A DNA stretch of 64,000 nt from Methanomicrobiaceae archaeon. GTDB taxonomy: Archaea; Halobacteriota; Methanomicrobia; Methanomicrobiales; Methanomicrobiaceae. The stretch covers positions 83,808-147,807 of the forward strand of contig JAFGNT010000021.1 of the NCBI GenBank assembly GCA_016926855.1. Direction: 5' to 3'. Made by a program: the position numbers and the translations under genes. The notes beneath the pieces are model-generated. The model was not told the origin of the DNA and searched no databases. It worked only from the letters and a program-made list of their open reading frames with translations. Of the stretch, positions 1 to 9,048 are shown in pieces; the first letter of the stretch is position 1; every line of letters begins with the position of its first letter.

Positions 1-597
1 CTGGACGTCATCGGCAAAATACTGGAGAAACATCGTTCCGGCGGTGAACAGCGATCCGATGGCGACACCGGCGAGCACCATCACTTCCGGTGACGCACCG
101 CGGATGTTTGCAATCAGCAGGATGATGCCGGTTGCGATCATGCAGAAAAGAAACGCTACGATGGTCGTGATATAGGGATTGTCGAGCACGACGGCATCGG
201 CACCCGTACTGTGCATGGTTCCGGTGCCGAGGACGATGACCGAGAACGCCGCCCCGAATGCCGCCGCATGCGATATCCCGAGAGTAAACGGGGACCCGAG
301 CGGGTTCCTGAGGATCGACTGCATCGCGGCGCCGGACACGGCAAGCCCCGCTCCCGCAACCACGGCGGTGAGCGCCTGCGGCAGCCGTATGTTCCAGACG
401 ATTACCTGCCACTGCGGCAGTGTTTCGAAGCCTACCAGGGCACGGACAACATCGTCGACGGGTATCCTGCAGGCGCCGACCGATATCGATACGACAAGCA
501 GCAGGAGCAGGAGCAGCATCCCCGCAATACACCACGAGATCTTCCTCGCGGTATATTCCCGGTATGCCTTCGGAATTTCACCGTCTGCCAGATGCAC
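1..597 (-). CDS. FecCD/BtuC-family ABC transporter permease (3' part beyond window)
   Basis: This is the membrane permease of an ABC importer for iron chelates, haem or cobalamin. The first 199 residues are visible. A short cytoplasmic leader ending RKISW is followed by a strongly hydrophobic first helix (LLLLLLLVVSISVGA), then WNIRLPQALTAVVAGAGLA and GAAMQSILRNPLGSPFTLGI, which are hallmark segments of FecCD permeases. The only start compatible with the frame is GTG at 597, because an in-frame TAA lies one codon upstream. The gene runs off the left edge, so about 130-150 residues are missing. It lies downstream of the binding lipoprotein (84-base gap) on the same strand and is probably in one operon with it. 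The substrate cannot be told from the permease. Confidence 0.9.
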   Translation of the reverse strand, partial: MHLADGEIPKAYREYTARKISWCIAGMLLLLLLLVVSISVGACRIPVDDVVRALVGFETLPQWQVIVWNIRLPQALTAVVAGAGLAVSGAAMQSILRNPLGSPFTLGISHAAAFGAAFSVIVLGTGTMHSTGADAVVLDNPYITTIVAFLFCMIATGIILLIANIRGASPEVMVLAGVAIGSLFTAGTMFLQYFADDVQ

Positions 598-680
598 TGT
601 TTATCACGTCCCGGGTTCCGGCAGGATATGCCAAAACGGTGTATGCCTGTGAATACTGCATGTCACTCGTGTTTCCTTCC

Positions 681-1811
681 TTATGCGGAGAGAGAGAGGC
701 GGGTGAAGACATACCCGCCGAATAACTCGTTCATTTCGGAGAACACCGGTTCTCCGACGAGGAATGTATAGATCTCATCGGCCTCGGCCGCGGGATCCAC
801 ATCGGCAAACCTGTCGGGATAGAGCACCGTCCCGATGTAATAGGCATCCGCGATGATTGAGCCGTGGTTCTGGGTGTACCAGTTGTACGGGAGCACGCCG
901 TAGACCTCCCCCGACTTCACGGCCGTGAGCCCGAGGTAGGCCGGATCGGTGCCCAGCTCGTCGATTGCAGAGGGATCGGTCTGCAGGGTGGAGAGGTCCA
1001 CGAAGAGGATGCCGGGGTCCCATTCGACAATCTTTTCCTTCGCGACATCCGCATGGGTGGTCCCTGCTTCGGCGGCAGCGTTGTTCGCGTTTACAGAGAG
1101 GAACGGGGGATAGAGCGGTTCGGTTGACTGGAACCCGTGCGGCCCCTGGTATGCGATGCCGCCGATATAGACGGTTTTCTTCCGGTCGGCAGGTATGTCT
1201 GCGGTTCGCGTGTCGAGATCGGCGATCCGGTCATCGAAGAATGCAATGACGGCTTCGCCACGCTCCTCCGCATCAAGCACCGTTGCCATCAGCCGGAGCG
1301 AGGCGTACATGTCGTCACGGTACGTCCCGAGATCGCCGTATCCGAGCGCTACGACCGGCACTCCGGTCTTTGCAGAGAGTTCGTCCGCGTCATCGGCCGA
1401 ATCCACGTATGTCTTGAAGATGACATCCGGCGCCAGAACGGCAATCTTTTCCGGGTCATCGGCGCCGCGGAATTCGCCGATCATGGGAAGAGAGCGGAAC
1501 TGCGGGTTCGCAAGGGAATACGGGCGGGCGTCAAAGATGGTTTCCCGGAGTTCGATGTCATCAACGCCCACAATGCGGTCCTGCTCCTGCAGGTACGTGA
1601 GGTACCGCAGGCATCCCGCACCCGAACAGACAACCGATGCGGGATCTTTCGGCACCGTGACCGTCCGCCCGAGCGAATCGGTAATTGTTATCATCTCTCC
1701 GCCGTCCTGTGATGAAACCGGTGCGATACCGGCACCGGTGCAGCCGCAGGCGGCGATTATCGCCACGATGAGCAGCATTGCTCCAGGTCCATAAATACTG
1801 CTACTTCTCAT
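681..1811 (-). CDS. ABC transporter substrate-binding lipoprotein (iron/cobalamin type)
   Basis: A 376-residue extracytoplasmic binding protein feeding the adjacent FecCD permease. It begins with an N-terminal membrane segment and a lipobox-like ACGC/CTGAG stretch around residues 22-25. After that come the features of the BtuF/FecB helical-backbone class: ITDSLGRTVTVPKDP, the loop VVCSGAGCLRYLTYL, DDPEKIAVLAPDVIF, and a C-terminal lobe with AVKSGEVYGVLPYNWY. The ATG at 1811 is preferred over an upstream TTG because the hydrophobic signal then sits at the usual distance. The phrase DVIFKTY and the NWYT segment resemble proteins annotated as iron or corrinoid binders in methanogens, but the ligand is not determined. 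No ATPase gene is seen inside the window, so it is expected to the left. Confidence 0.88.
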   Translation of the reverse strand: MRSSSIYGPGAMLLIVAIIAACGCTGAGIAPVSSQDGGEMITITDSLGRTVTVPKDPASVVCSGAGCLRYLTYLQEQDRIVGVDDIELRETIFDARPYSLANPQFRSLPMIGEFRGADDPEKIAVLAPDVIFKTYVDSADDADELSAKTGVPVVALGYGDLGTYRDDMYASLRLMATVLDAEERGEAVIAFFDDRIADLDTRTADIPADRKKTVYIGGIAYQGPHGFQSTEPLYPPFLSVNANNAAAEAGTTHADVAKEKIVEWDPGILFVDLSTLQTDPSAIDELGTDPAYLGLTAVKSGEVYGVLPYNWYTQNHGSIIADAYYIGTVLYPDRFADVDPAAEADEIYTFLVGEPVFSEMNELFGGYVFTRLSLSA

Positions 1812-1889
1812 GATAATCACATCAATAGACACAGAATGTTTCAATAATATTAAGAAATTTCTATTTCGTATGAATTATTGTTACAAGAA

Positions 1890-1905
1890 TACATTTTATA
1901 TATCA
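1890..1905. promoter_or_regulatory. Putative bidirectional archaeal TATA region
   Basis: An AT-rich stretch reading ATTTTATATATCATG lies between the divergent binding-lipoprotein and small-membrane-protein genes. Read on either strand it gives a TATA-like octamer, and the distances (about 80-100 bases to the two starts) allow a short leader each way. This is pattern matching only. Confidence 0.35.
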
Positions 1906-2002
1906 TGAATAAAAAATGTTTTTTTATTGTTGCTACGGCACCGTTCCTCACACCGCCACGGACACCAGAACCATTAACAGCCCGGTGTGCAAAAAGAAAT
2001 TC

Positions 2003-2200
2003 ATGCAGAGTGAGGTGAAATGGGGAATCGGACTGATCATCTTCGGGGTTCTTCTCATCCCTGTTCTTCAGGCCGCATACTCTGTCCCGCTCGTTGCCAC
2101 CCTGTACATCACCGTCCCCCTCATCGTGATAGGAATCGCCCTGATTGCGTTTAGGGGGCGTGAAGCGATGATAGAAGGGATTTTGGAGGAAACGCAATGA
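2003..2200 (+). CDS. Small two-helix membrane protein
   Basis: A 65-residue protein starting MQSEVKWGIGLIIFG. It has two hydrophobic segments, roughly residues 8-26 and 30-50 (LVATLYITVPLIVIGIALIA), and a charged tail (REAMIEGILEETQ). The reading frame is open for 29 more codons upstream, but that part is cysteine-rich and unlike coding sequence, so the ATG at 2003 is chosen. Its stop overlaps the start of the next gene in an ATGA, so the two are translationally coupled. No family is recognised. It may anchor or accompany the UPF0145 protein encoded next. Confidence 0.65.
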   Translation: MQSEVKWGIGLIIFGVLLIPVLQAAYSVPLVATLYITVPLIVIGIALIAFRGREAMIEGILEETQ

Positions 2201-2508
2201 TTCTGACCACAACCAGTGAAATACCCGGAAAAGAGATGGAAATACTCGGTGTCGTCTTCGGAAATACCGTCCGGTCAAAGCATATCGGCAAAGACATCAT
2301 GTCCGGGCTGAAGAGTGTCATCGGCGGAGAGCTGCAGGAATACACCGAAATGCTCTCCGATTCGCGGCAGGAGGCCCTGAACAGGATGGTGAACGAGGCA
2401 CAGCGGCTTAATGCGGACGCGGTCGTCACCGTACGGTTCACGACAGCGGCAACCATGGCCGGGGCGGCGGAGCTGCTTGCGTACGGCACCGCCGTCAGGC
2501 TTGTGTGA
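2197..2508 (+). CDS. UPF0145 (YbjQ-like) heavy-metal-binding-type protein
   Basis: A 103-residue protein of the YbjQ/UPF0145 family, with the typical start ILTTTSEIPGKEMEILGVV, the VRSKHIGKDIMSGLKS block, and a C-terminal NADAVVTVRFTT strand followed by ELLAYGTAVRL. Members form small oligomeric beta/alpha domains. Their biochemical role is unknown despite the old heavy-metal-binding label. It overlaps the preceding membrane-protein gene by four bases. Its 3' end overlaps the convergent lipoprotein gene by 14 bases. Confidence 0.88.
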   Translation: MILTTTSEIPGKEMEILGVVFGNTVRSKHIGKDIMSGLKSVIGGELQEYTEMLSDSRQEALNRMVNEAQRLNADAVVTVRFTTAATMAGAAELLAYGTAVRLV

Positions 2509-3127
2509 CGGGCGGCATCTGCGTCTCCGCGGGGGCAATCTCGAGGAGCGCCACCCGAGTATCGCCTGTGCCGGAACCATTGTTAACATCGGTCAGGTTT
2601 CCGGAAAAGACAACATAAAATCCTTCTTTTTGATATTCCGGATCGAGATGATCGGGGAGGTAAACAGTGCCGTCGTCACCGAGAATTCCATATCCTCCGT
2701 CCCCGACAGCGACAACACGGCCGAATTCCGTGACCGTTCCCTCATATATCGAGTCGTTCAGAGCCCGTGCACGGGGATCGGCGGGCCGGATTGTGATGAG
2801 ATCCACGGGGAGGCCCCACTGCCCGATTTCTATCCTGTCCGTCCGCACTTTCGCGGCAAAGATCACCCGCACGCCCGGCGCACGGTACGGATCATCGAGG
2901 TTCAGGGGGCGGTACCGTGCTCCCCCTTCGGTGACGATGCCGTAAAAACCGCCGTCCTCCGGAACAAACGTGATAGTCCCCGTTCCGGAGAGCACCTGCT
3001 CCGGTGTTCCGATGCCCGTCATGCACCCGCACACCCCGATCAGCGCCGCCAGTGCGAGGAGGCAGCAAAGAACCCTCCCTGCAGGTGTCGCCTCTCTCGC
3101 TTCCGTTACAGGTCCGGCCACAATCAT
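2495..3127 (-). CDS. Lipoprotein with two internal repeats, unknown function
   Basis: A 210-residue secreted lipoprotein. An N-terminal hydrophobic stretch (LCCLLALAALIGVCGCMTG) ends in a lipobox-like VCGC at about residues 33-36. The mature part holds two similar beta-rich units: GTITFVPEDGGFYGIVTEGG then GVRVIFAAKV, and GTVTEFGRVVAVGDGGYGIL then GFYVVFSGNL. Each reads strand, GGxYGI turn, a xYxPxxLDP-type segment, and xVxF strand, so an internal duplication is likely. The start ATG (3127) shares its A with the TGA of the upstream gene (TGATG), so the two are coupled. An in-frame GTG lies one codon upstream and is not preferred. Function is not known. Confidence 0.7.
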   Translation of the reverse strand: MIVAGPVTEAREATPAGRVLCCLLALAALIGVCGCMTGIGTPEQVLSGTGTITFVPEDGGFYGIVTEGGARYRPLNLDDPYRAPGVRVIFAAKVRTDRIEIGQWGLPVDLITIRPADPRARALNDSIYEGTVTEFGRVVAVGDGGYGILGDDGTVYLPDHLDPEYQKEGFYVVFSGNLTDVNNGSGTGDTRVALLEIAPAETQMPPVTQA

Positions 3128-3945
3128 CACTTCTTCGCGACTTTTCGTGCGATTTTCACGGCGATTCCTCCGCCCGGCACGATGAGATCGACGACATCCG
3201 CACCGAGATCGAAGAGGTCGTGGTGGGAAATGACCTCGTGCATTTTCTGCTTCAGCGTCACGCCGCCGTGCCGGACATCCAGGGTGACCGCATCAAGCTC
3301 GAGCGTTGCGGTCTTCTGTTTCGAGGGCCAGGCATACTCGAACGCGTATACGGGGCGGAAATAGAGATGCAGGGTGTCAACCGTGATCTCCTCGACCGCA
3401 ATATGATCCGCCTCAACGGGACGAAGCATCTCTGCAACGATTGTGCGGGTCAGGGTCGACGCCTTCACCTTTGCCGGAACGACGATGACATCATCGTTTT
3501 CCAGCTCTTCGGGCCCGGAAATCCCTGTAATGGGGCTGGTGATATGACGGGCGAAGGAGCGCTGGTCACCGGTCACGGCATCCACGAACGCCGCGACCGA
3601 CAGTCTCTCGACACAGTGCTCAAGGCCCTGCAGTGCGAGTTTCCCGGACCGGGGGTGATACTCCCGTTCATCGATGACGACCGACTGCACGGCCGGACTC
3701 ATCTCGAGAGTATACCTCCGCTGCCGCTCGTATTCGATATGGGTGCTGTAGTGGAGGTGCCAGAAGGGTTCGTACCGTTTTTCTACATACCGGAGGTTCG
3801 TTTCGTCTTTCCGCGAGAGGATACGGAGTTTGTCCAGGGTCCCGAATGCCTGGCCTTTCAGCTCCTCCGCCTTTTTTTTCGCCCGCTCCATCCCGACCAG
3901 ATCATCAAGCGCAAATATTTTCTGGTCACCAACGTTTATGTCCAC
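3127..3945 (-). CDS. Conserved protein of unknown function
   Basis: About 272 residues, not recognised. It starts VDINVGDQKIFALDDLVG, followed by a lysine-rich helix (MERAKKKAEELKGQ). The middle has aromatic strands (RYEPFWHLHYSTHIEYERQ), and a later FRPVYAFEYAWPSKQK segment is followed by a hydrophobic glycine-rich end (VDLIVPGGGIAVKIARKV). No signal peptide is seen. The repeated 'PFWHLHYS / PVYAFEYAW' pattern suggests two related beta domains that handle a similar ligand, but this is inference. The start may be GTG at 3945 or TTG at 3954. It is translationally coupled to the downstream lipoprotein. Confidence 0.65.
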   Translation of the reverse strand: MDINVGDQKIFALDDLVGMERAKKKAEELKGQAFGTLDKLRILSRKDETNLRYVEKRYEPFWHLHYSTHIEYERQRRYTLEMSPAVQSVVIDEREYHPRSGKLALQGLEHCVERLSVAAFVDAVTGDQRSFARHITSPITGISGPEELENDDVIVVPAKVKASTLTRTIVAEMLRPVEADHIAVEEITVDTLHLYFRPVYAFEYAWPSKQKTATLELDAVTLDVRHGGVTLKQKMHEVISHHDLFDLGADVVDLIVPGGGIAVKIARKVAKK

Positions 3946-4036
3946 ACGACACAATAGGCACGGTCAGGGAAAAGGATAGCGACACGTTAGCTCTTCGGTC
4001 CCCTGCCCGACACGAGAAACACCATCAGGAGGATAA

Positions 4037-5245
4037 ATGTCCGGCCCGAACGATATATACGCCGAATCGCTTGCCCTTCACGAGCAGCACCGGGGAAAAC
4101 TTGAGGTGCGGTCAAAGGTCCCGATCCACACGCGCCATGACCTGAGCCTCGCCTATACGCCGGGCGTGGCCGAAGTTTCCCGAAAGATTGCCGAAGAACC
4201 GGATCAGGCGTTTCGTTACACACTCAAGGGAAATTCGGTTGCCGTGATCAGCGACGGGTCGGCAGTGCTCGGGCTCGGCAATATCGGCGGGTACGGCGCC
4301 ATCCCGGTCATGGAAGGAAAGGCAATCCTTTTTAAGGAATTCGCCGGCATCGACGCATTTCCGATCTGTTTCCATTCACAGGAAGGGGACCTTGTCGAAC
4401 AGATTAAAAACATCGCACCTGTTTTCGGGGGTATCAACCTCGAGGACATCGCGGCGCCCCGGTGCTTTACGATCGAGGAGGAGCTGCAGGATATCGGCAT
4501 CCCGGTCATGCATGACGACCAGCACGGGACCGCCGTCGTGGTGCTCGCCGCCCTGATCAACGCCTGCAGGGCGACGGGAAAGGATTTCACCCATCTCAGG
4601 ATTGCTGTCAGCGGTGCCGGTGCAGCAGGATATGCCATCGCCCGATTGCTGAAATGCCTTGGAATCAGAAACAGGGCATGCATCATGGTCGGAGACCTCA
4701 TCGTCTGCGACAGGAAGGGCATCATCTGCAAAGGACGCGACGACCTCTTCGAAAACTACCACAAGTACATCCTCGCCCACGAGACAAACACCGGGTACCG
4801 GACCGGAACCCTTGCCGATGCCCTTCGGGATGCGGACGTCTTCATCGGGGTATCCGCCCCGGGGCTCGTCACCCGTGAGATGGTGCACACGATGGCCCCG
4901 GACCCGATCGTTCTCTCTCTCGCAAACCCCGTTCCTGAGATCATGCCGGAAGAGGCGCACGCAGGCGGGGCGGCGGTGGTCGGCACCGGGCGGAGCGATT
5001 ACCCGAACCAGATCAACAACGTCCTTGCCTTTCCGGGAATCTTCCGGGGGGCCCTTGATGCGGGCGCTTCCCGCATCACCGATGAGATGAAGCTCGCTGC
5101 CGCCCACGCCCTCGCCGACTACGTGAAAAAACCGACCCGGTCCCGCATCCTCCCGAACGTGCTGGACAAGGGGGTCACGAGGGCGGTCGCCGAAGCGGTG
5201 CGGGCCGAGGCGGTGGCATGCGGCTGCGCCCGGTTCGTTGCCTGA
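4037..5245 (+). CDS. NAD(P)-dependent malic enzyme
   Basis: A 402-residue decarboxylating malate dehydrogenase that interconverts malate and pyruvate plus CO2, reducing NAD(P)+ in the forward direction. The catalytic tyrosine segment YTPGVAEVS is near residue 40. LKGNSVAVISDGSAVLGLGN carries the catalytic lysine region, followed by FGGINLEDIAAPRCF, HDDQHGTAVV (metal site), a Rossmann loop SGAGAAGYAIARLL near residue 200, and SLANPVPEI plus GRSDYPNQINNVLAFPG at the C-terminal side. The length matches the short prokaryotic/archaeal class. A strong AGGAGG lies about eight bases before the ATG. It heads the same-strand block with the ThDP enzyme, fumarate reductase and aspartase/fumarase, and could supply or consume pyruvate for its neighbour. 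Confidence 0.95.
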   Translation: MSGPNDIYAESLALHEQHRGKLEVRSKVPIHTRHDLSLAYTPGVAEVSRKIAEEPDQAFRYTLKGNSVAVISDGSAVLGLGNIGGYGAIPVMEGKAILFKEFAGIDAFPICFHSQEGDLVEQIKNIAPVFGGINLEDIAAPRCFTIEEELQDIGIPVMHDDQHGTAVVVLAALINACRATGKDFTHLRIAVSGAGAAGYAIARLLKCLGIRNRACIMVGDLIVCDRKGIICKGRDDLFENYHKYILAHETNTGYRTGTLADALRDADVFIGVSAPGLVTREMVHTMAPDPIVLSLANPVPEIMPEEAHAGGAAVVGTGRSDYPNQINNVLAFPGIFRGALDAGASRITDEMKLAAAHALADYVKKPTRSRILPNVLDKGVTRAVAEAVRAEAVACGCARFVA

Positions 5246-5356
5246 TACCTCCGTCCCGTCCGGCGGCAATACTTTTTTAAGGTTTCTCCCTCCCATGTCC
5301 CCCTATGGCAGAACCCGGATCCCGGAAAACCGGTGATCGCGGGACGGGAGGTTGAT

Positions 5357-7333
5357 ATGGCGAAATGGAAATGCAGCGTCTGCGGCTACGTGTATGATGA
5401 GGAGCGGGGCGAACCGGCGACGAAAACCCCTCAGAACACCCGGTTCGGGGACCTGCCGGACGACTGGAAATGCCCCGTCTGCGGGGCGGACACGAGCGCT
5501 TTCGAACAGCTCCCCGAAGGAGCGGCACCCGGGCCGGCACGGGCCGTGACGAAATGGAAATGCAGTGTCTGCGGGTATCTCTATGACGAGGAGGCCGGCG
5601 AGCCGGCGACGGACACTTCCCCGCACACGCGGTTCGGGGACCTGCCTGACGACTGGAAATGTCCTGTCTGCGGCTCGGGAAAGAATGTCTTCGAACCGGT
5701 GCTCGGGGAAGCGATGCACGAGACCGCGGATACGACGGTCTCCGACGTGCTGATCGCGGAGATGGAGGCATGGGGGATCTCCCTGATCTTCGGGCTGCCG
5801 GGAACGTCATCCCTCGGGCTTGTCGATGCTGTCCGGAAGAACCCTGCCATGCGGTACATCGTGGTCAGGCACGAAGAGAATGCGGCCATGGCGGCGTCCG
5901 CATACCACAAGCTCACCGGCAAAATCGCCGCCTGCCTCACGATTGCGGGGCCCGGTGCGACGAACCTTGCGACCGGCCTCTATGATGCGAAGGAGGATCA
6001 CGCATCGGTGCTCTCGATCAACGGACAGGTCGCCACCCAGTACACCGGGCCGGGCGGCATCCAGGAGATCGACCAGGACGCCTTTTTCCGGCCTGTTACC
6101 GTCTACAACAACACGATCTACGACCGGAAGATGGCGGTCCTGCTGCTGACGAAAGCGCTGAAATATGCCACTCTCCACGAGGGCGTCGCCCAGCTGTCGG
6201 TCCCGAACGACATTCAGAAATTGCCCCTCAGCGCACCCCACAGCTCCCGTGAAACATGCATCCGTGGCTTACCTATCGTTCCCGCAGGGCACGACCTCCG
6301 GGCTGCGGCGGATGCGATCAACGCCGCACACCGTCCGGTAATCCTCGCCGGATGGGGGGCGCACCAGGCGGCGGATGACGTCGTCCGCCTCGCAACCACC
6401 CTTCAGGCACCCATCGTCACGACATTCCGCTCCAAGGGAATCCTCCCCGATACGCATGAATGGCTCATCGGAATCCTCGGGTCGGTCGGGTCGCCGCATG
6501 CGCGAAAACTGGTCACCGAATCCGACCTCCTGATCACACTCGGTGTCGGCTTTTCAAAATTCACCAATGTCCCGCTCGATAAGAAAATGGTGCAGGTCGA
6601 CACAAATCCCGTGAAACTCGGAAAGAACGCCGATAGCATTCCGCTGTGGGGCAACTGCGTGCACCTGCTCCCGCTCCTTATCCCGCTCCTGAAAGCGCGG
6701 CCCAAGGACGGCATGACGGACCGTATCGCCGCAATGAAAGACGAGTGGAGGGCACTCCTCGACCGCGAGGCGGACGCAGACGCGGTTCCGATCCGCCCGC
6801 CCTATATCATGAAAGTGCTCTCGGGCCTGATCCCCGATGATGCGGTCATCGCACTGGACGTGGGCGAAAACCAGTGGTGGTTCGGGCGCAATTTCCTGAT
6901 GAAGCACCAGCGGTTCGCCATGTCCGGCTACCTCGGCACGATGGGATTCGGCCTCCCTGCCGCAATCGCGGCAAAATGCGCGTATCCCGACAAAACCGTC
7001 TTCTGCATCACGGGAGACGGCGGGTTTGCCATGGCGATGGCCGATTTCGTGACCGCCGTCAAGTATGACCTCCCGATGGTGGTCGTGGTGCTCTCGAACC
7101 GGCAGCTCGGCATGATCCGGGTGGAGCAGATGATGGAGCAGTACGAGAACTACGCGACCGATCTCCTGAATCCCGATTTCGCCGCCTATGCCGACGCGTG
7201 CGGGGGGGTGGGCATCCGGGTGGAACGGCCCGGCGACCTCGGGCCCGCGATCGAGCGGGCGATGGCACTGAACCGTCCCGTCATCGTCGATGTTCTCACG
7301 GACCCGGACCGGTTCGGCACCAGAGGGGAGTGA
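5357..7333 (+). CDS. Tandem-rubredoxin / thiamine-diphosphate enzyme fusion (pyruvate oxidase-like)
   Basis: A 658-residue fusion. Residues 1-53 and 64-116 are two complete rubredoxins. Each has [12 protein letters not shown] and [14 protein letters not shown], giving four-cysteine iron sites (C6, C9, C39, C42 and C69, C72, C102, C105). From about residue 125 comes a full ThDP enzyme of the acetolactate synthase/pyruvate oxidase superfamily: [20 protein letters not shown], a catalytic-type glutamate in [28 protein letters not shown], and the ThDP/Mg motif [12 protein letters not shown] ending VVVLSN. The start is the ATG after GGGAGG; an upstream in-frame codon is less likely. Known relatives decarboxylate 2-oxoacids and pass electrons to flavin or a quinone. 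Here the rubredoxins could take that role, which is inference. It lies between malic enzyme and the fumarate reductase genes, with four bases to the next start. Confidence 0.9.
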   Translation: MAKWKCSVCGYVYDEERGEPATKTPQNTRFGDLPDDWKCPVCGADTSAFEQLPEGAAPGPARAVTKWKCSVCGYLYDEEAGEPATDTSPHTRFGDLPDDWKCPVCGSGKNVFEPVLGEAMHETADTTVSDVLIAEMEAWGISLIFGLPGTSSLGLVDAVRKNPAMRYIVVRHEENAAMAASAYHKLTGKIAACLTIAGPGATNLATGLYDAKEDHASVLSINGQVATQYTGPGGIQEIDQDAFFRPVTVYNNTIYDRKMAVLLLTKALKYATLHEGVAQLSVPNDIQKLPLSAPHSSRETCIRGLPIVPAGHDLRAAADAINAAHRPVILAGWGAHQAADDVVRLATTLQAPIVTTFRSKGILPDTHEWLIGILGSVGSPHARKLVTESDLLITLGVGFSKFTNVPLDKKMVQVDTNPVKLGKNADSIPLWGNCVHLLPLLIPLLKARPKDGMTDRIAAMKDEWRALLDREADADAVPIRPPYIMKVLSGLIPDDAVIALDVGENQWWFGRNFLMKHQRFAMSGYLGTMGFGLPAAIAAKCAYPDKTVFCITGDGGFAMAMADFVTAVKYDLPMVVVVLSNRQLGMIRVEQMMEQYENYATDLLNPDFAAYADACGGVGIRVERPGDLGPAIERAMALNRPVIVDVLTDPDRFGTRGE

Positions 7334-7337
7334 CCGT

Positions 7338-9047
7338 ATGCCGGACCCGGTCGTTCATACCCATGATGTCTGCATCATCGGCGGGGGCCTTGCGGGCCTT
7401 CGTGCCGCTCTCGCGTGCTCGACGGCCGGGCTCGATACCGCCGTTATCTCAAAAGTCCACCCGCTCCGGTCCCATTCGGTCGCTGCACAGGGCGGGATCA
7501 ACGCGGCGCTCGGGAATGCGGAAGGAGCGGAGCACGATGACTGGGAAGCACACGCATTCGACACCGTCAAGGGCTCAGATTACCTCGCCGATCAGGATGC
7601 GGTGGCACGGTTGTGCCGCGATGCGCCCGCGGCTGTGATCGAACTCGAGCACATGGGGACTGTCTTTTCCCGGCGTGATGACGGCAGAATTGCCCAGCGG
7701 CCGTTCGGGGGTGCCGGGGTCCCGCGTACCTGCTATGCGGCGGACCGGACCGGCCACAATCTCCTGCACACCCTCTATGAGCAGGTGACCGCCCGGGGCA
7801 CCCGGGTTTACGAGGAATATTTCGTCACGTCGCTCGTGCGAAACGGCGGCCGGTGCACGGGGTGTACGGCAATCGCGATACCTTCCGGGGAGCTGCACGG
7901 CTTTTCGGCACCCGCCGTCCTGCTCGCAACCGGCGGATTCGGGCGGATCTTTTCGCGGTCCACGAACGCTCTCATCAACACGGGCGACGGCGGAGCGCTC
8001 GCACTCCGTGCCGGGGTGCCGCTGAAGGACATGGAGTTTGTGCAGTTTCACCCGACATCGCTCTTCGGCACGAACATTCTTATTACCGAGGGCGCCCGGG
8101 GCGAGGGAGCGATCCTGAAAAACCGCGGCGGAGAGCGGTTCATGGAACGGTACGCCCCGGCATCCGTGGACCTCGCGCCGAGGGACGTGGTTGCGAGGGC
8201 GATCGAGACGGAGATTTCCGCAGGGCGGGGATTTCCCGGGGGATTCGTCCATCTCGATCTCACGCACCTCGGGGCAGAAAAGATCATGGAGCGGCTGCCG
8301 GGGATCCGGCAGATCGCCATGGACTTCGCCGGTGTTGACCCCATCCTCGAACCCGTTCCCGTGCAGCCCGCCCAGCACTACTCGATGGGGGGCATCGACG
8401 TGGACATCGATGGCTCCACCCGTCTTCCCGGCCTCTACGCAGCCGGTGAATGCGCCTGTGTGAGCGTACACGGCGCAAACCGCCTCGGCGGCAACTCTCT
8501 TCTGGAGACGGTCGTCTTCGGGAGGCTCGTCGCGAATACGATGATCGCGGATCTCCCGTCCCTCCCGCCACCGGACGGGGCGCTTGTCAGAGAAGCGGTC
8601 CGTGCCGAAAAGTCACGCATCGACGCTATCCTCGCTCGAAACGGGGATGAACGGGCTCCGGCAATCCTCCGTGACATGAAAGCGGCGATGTTTGAGCACT
8701 TCGGCATTTTCCGCGACGAAACGACGATGCGTGAGGGTCTTGCCGCTATTACCGCCCTGCAGGAGCGGTGCCGGCGGGCATCCGTCGGCAACAAAGGCAC
8801 TGTCTTTAACCAGGCGCTGCACCGGCTGCTCGAGCTCGAAGGGATGCTCCTGCTCGCCGAAGCGGTGGCACGCGGGGCGATGTTCCGGAAGGAAAGCCGC
8901 GGGTCCCATACCCGGACCGATTTCCCGGATCGAAATGACACGGAGTTCCTCGTCCACACCCTCGCGTCACTTGACGACGGAAAGATGGCAATCACGCAAT
9001 CTCCGGTCACACTCGGGATGTTCGAACCCCGGGAGCGTGTATATTAA
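7338..9047 (+). CDS. tfrA: Fumarate reductase / succinate dehydrogenase flavoprotein subunit (TfrA-like)
   Basis: A 569-residue flavoprotein. It has an FAD dinucleotide fold [15 protein letters not shown] near the N-terminus, [13 protein letters not shown] (the histidine that carries FAD covalently in Sdh/Frd enzymes), the active-site stretch [21 protein letters not shown] with the catalytic arginine, HYSMGGI, and [20 protein letters not shown]. It therefore catalyses fumarate/succinate interconversion. In methanogens the characterised enzyme is thiol:fumarate reductase, which uses coenzyme M and coenzyme B as donors. The gene symbol is given on that basis, but the partner subunit here is not of the standard TfrB type. 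The start ATG follows GGGAGTGACCGT and is five bases past the ThDP gene. One base separates its stop from the next start. Confidence 0.92.
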   Translation: MPDPVVHTHDVCIIGGGLAGLRAALACSTAGLDTAVISKVHPLRSHSVAAQGGINAALGNAEGAEHDDWEAHAFDTVKGSDYLADQDAVARLCRDAPAAVIELEHMGTVFSRRDDGRIAQRPFGGAGVPRTCYAADRTGHNLLHTLYEQVTARGTRVYEEYFVTSLVRNGGRCTGCTAIAIPSGELHGFSAPAVLLATGGFGRIFSRSTNALINTGDGGALALRAGVPLKDMEFVQFHPTSLFGTNILITEGARGEGAILKNRGGERFMERYAPASVDLAPRDVVARAIETEISAGRGFPGGFVHLDLTHLGAEKIMERLPGIRQIAMDFAGVDPILEPVPVQPAQHYSMGGIDVDIDGSTRLPGLYAAGECACVSVHGANRLGGNSLLETVVFGRLVANTMIADLPSLPPPDGALVREAVRAEKSRIDAILARNGDERAPAILRDMKAAMFEHFGIFRDETTMREGLAAITALQERCRRASVGNKGTVFNQALHRLLELEGMLLLAEAVARGAMFRKESRGSHTRTDFPDRNDTEFLVHTLASLDDGKMAITQSPVTLGMFEPRERVY

Positions 9048-9048
9048 A

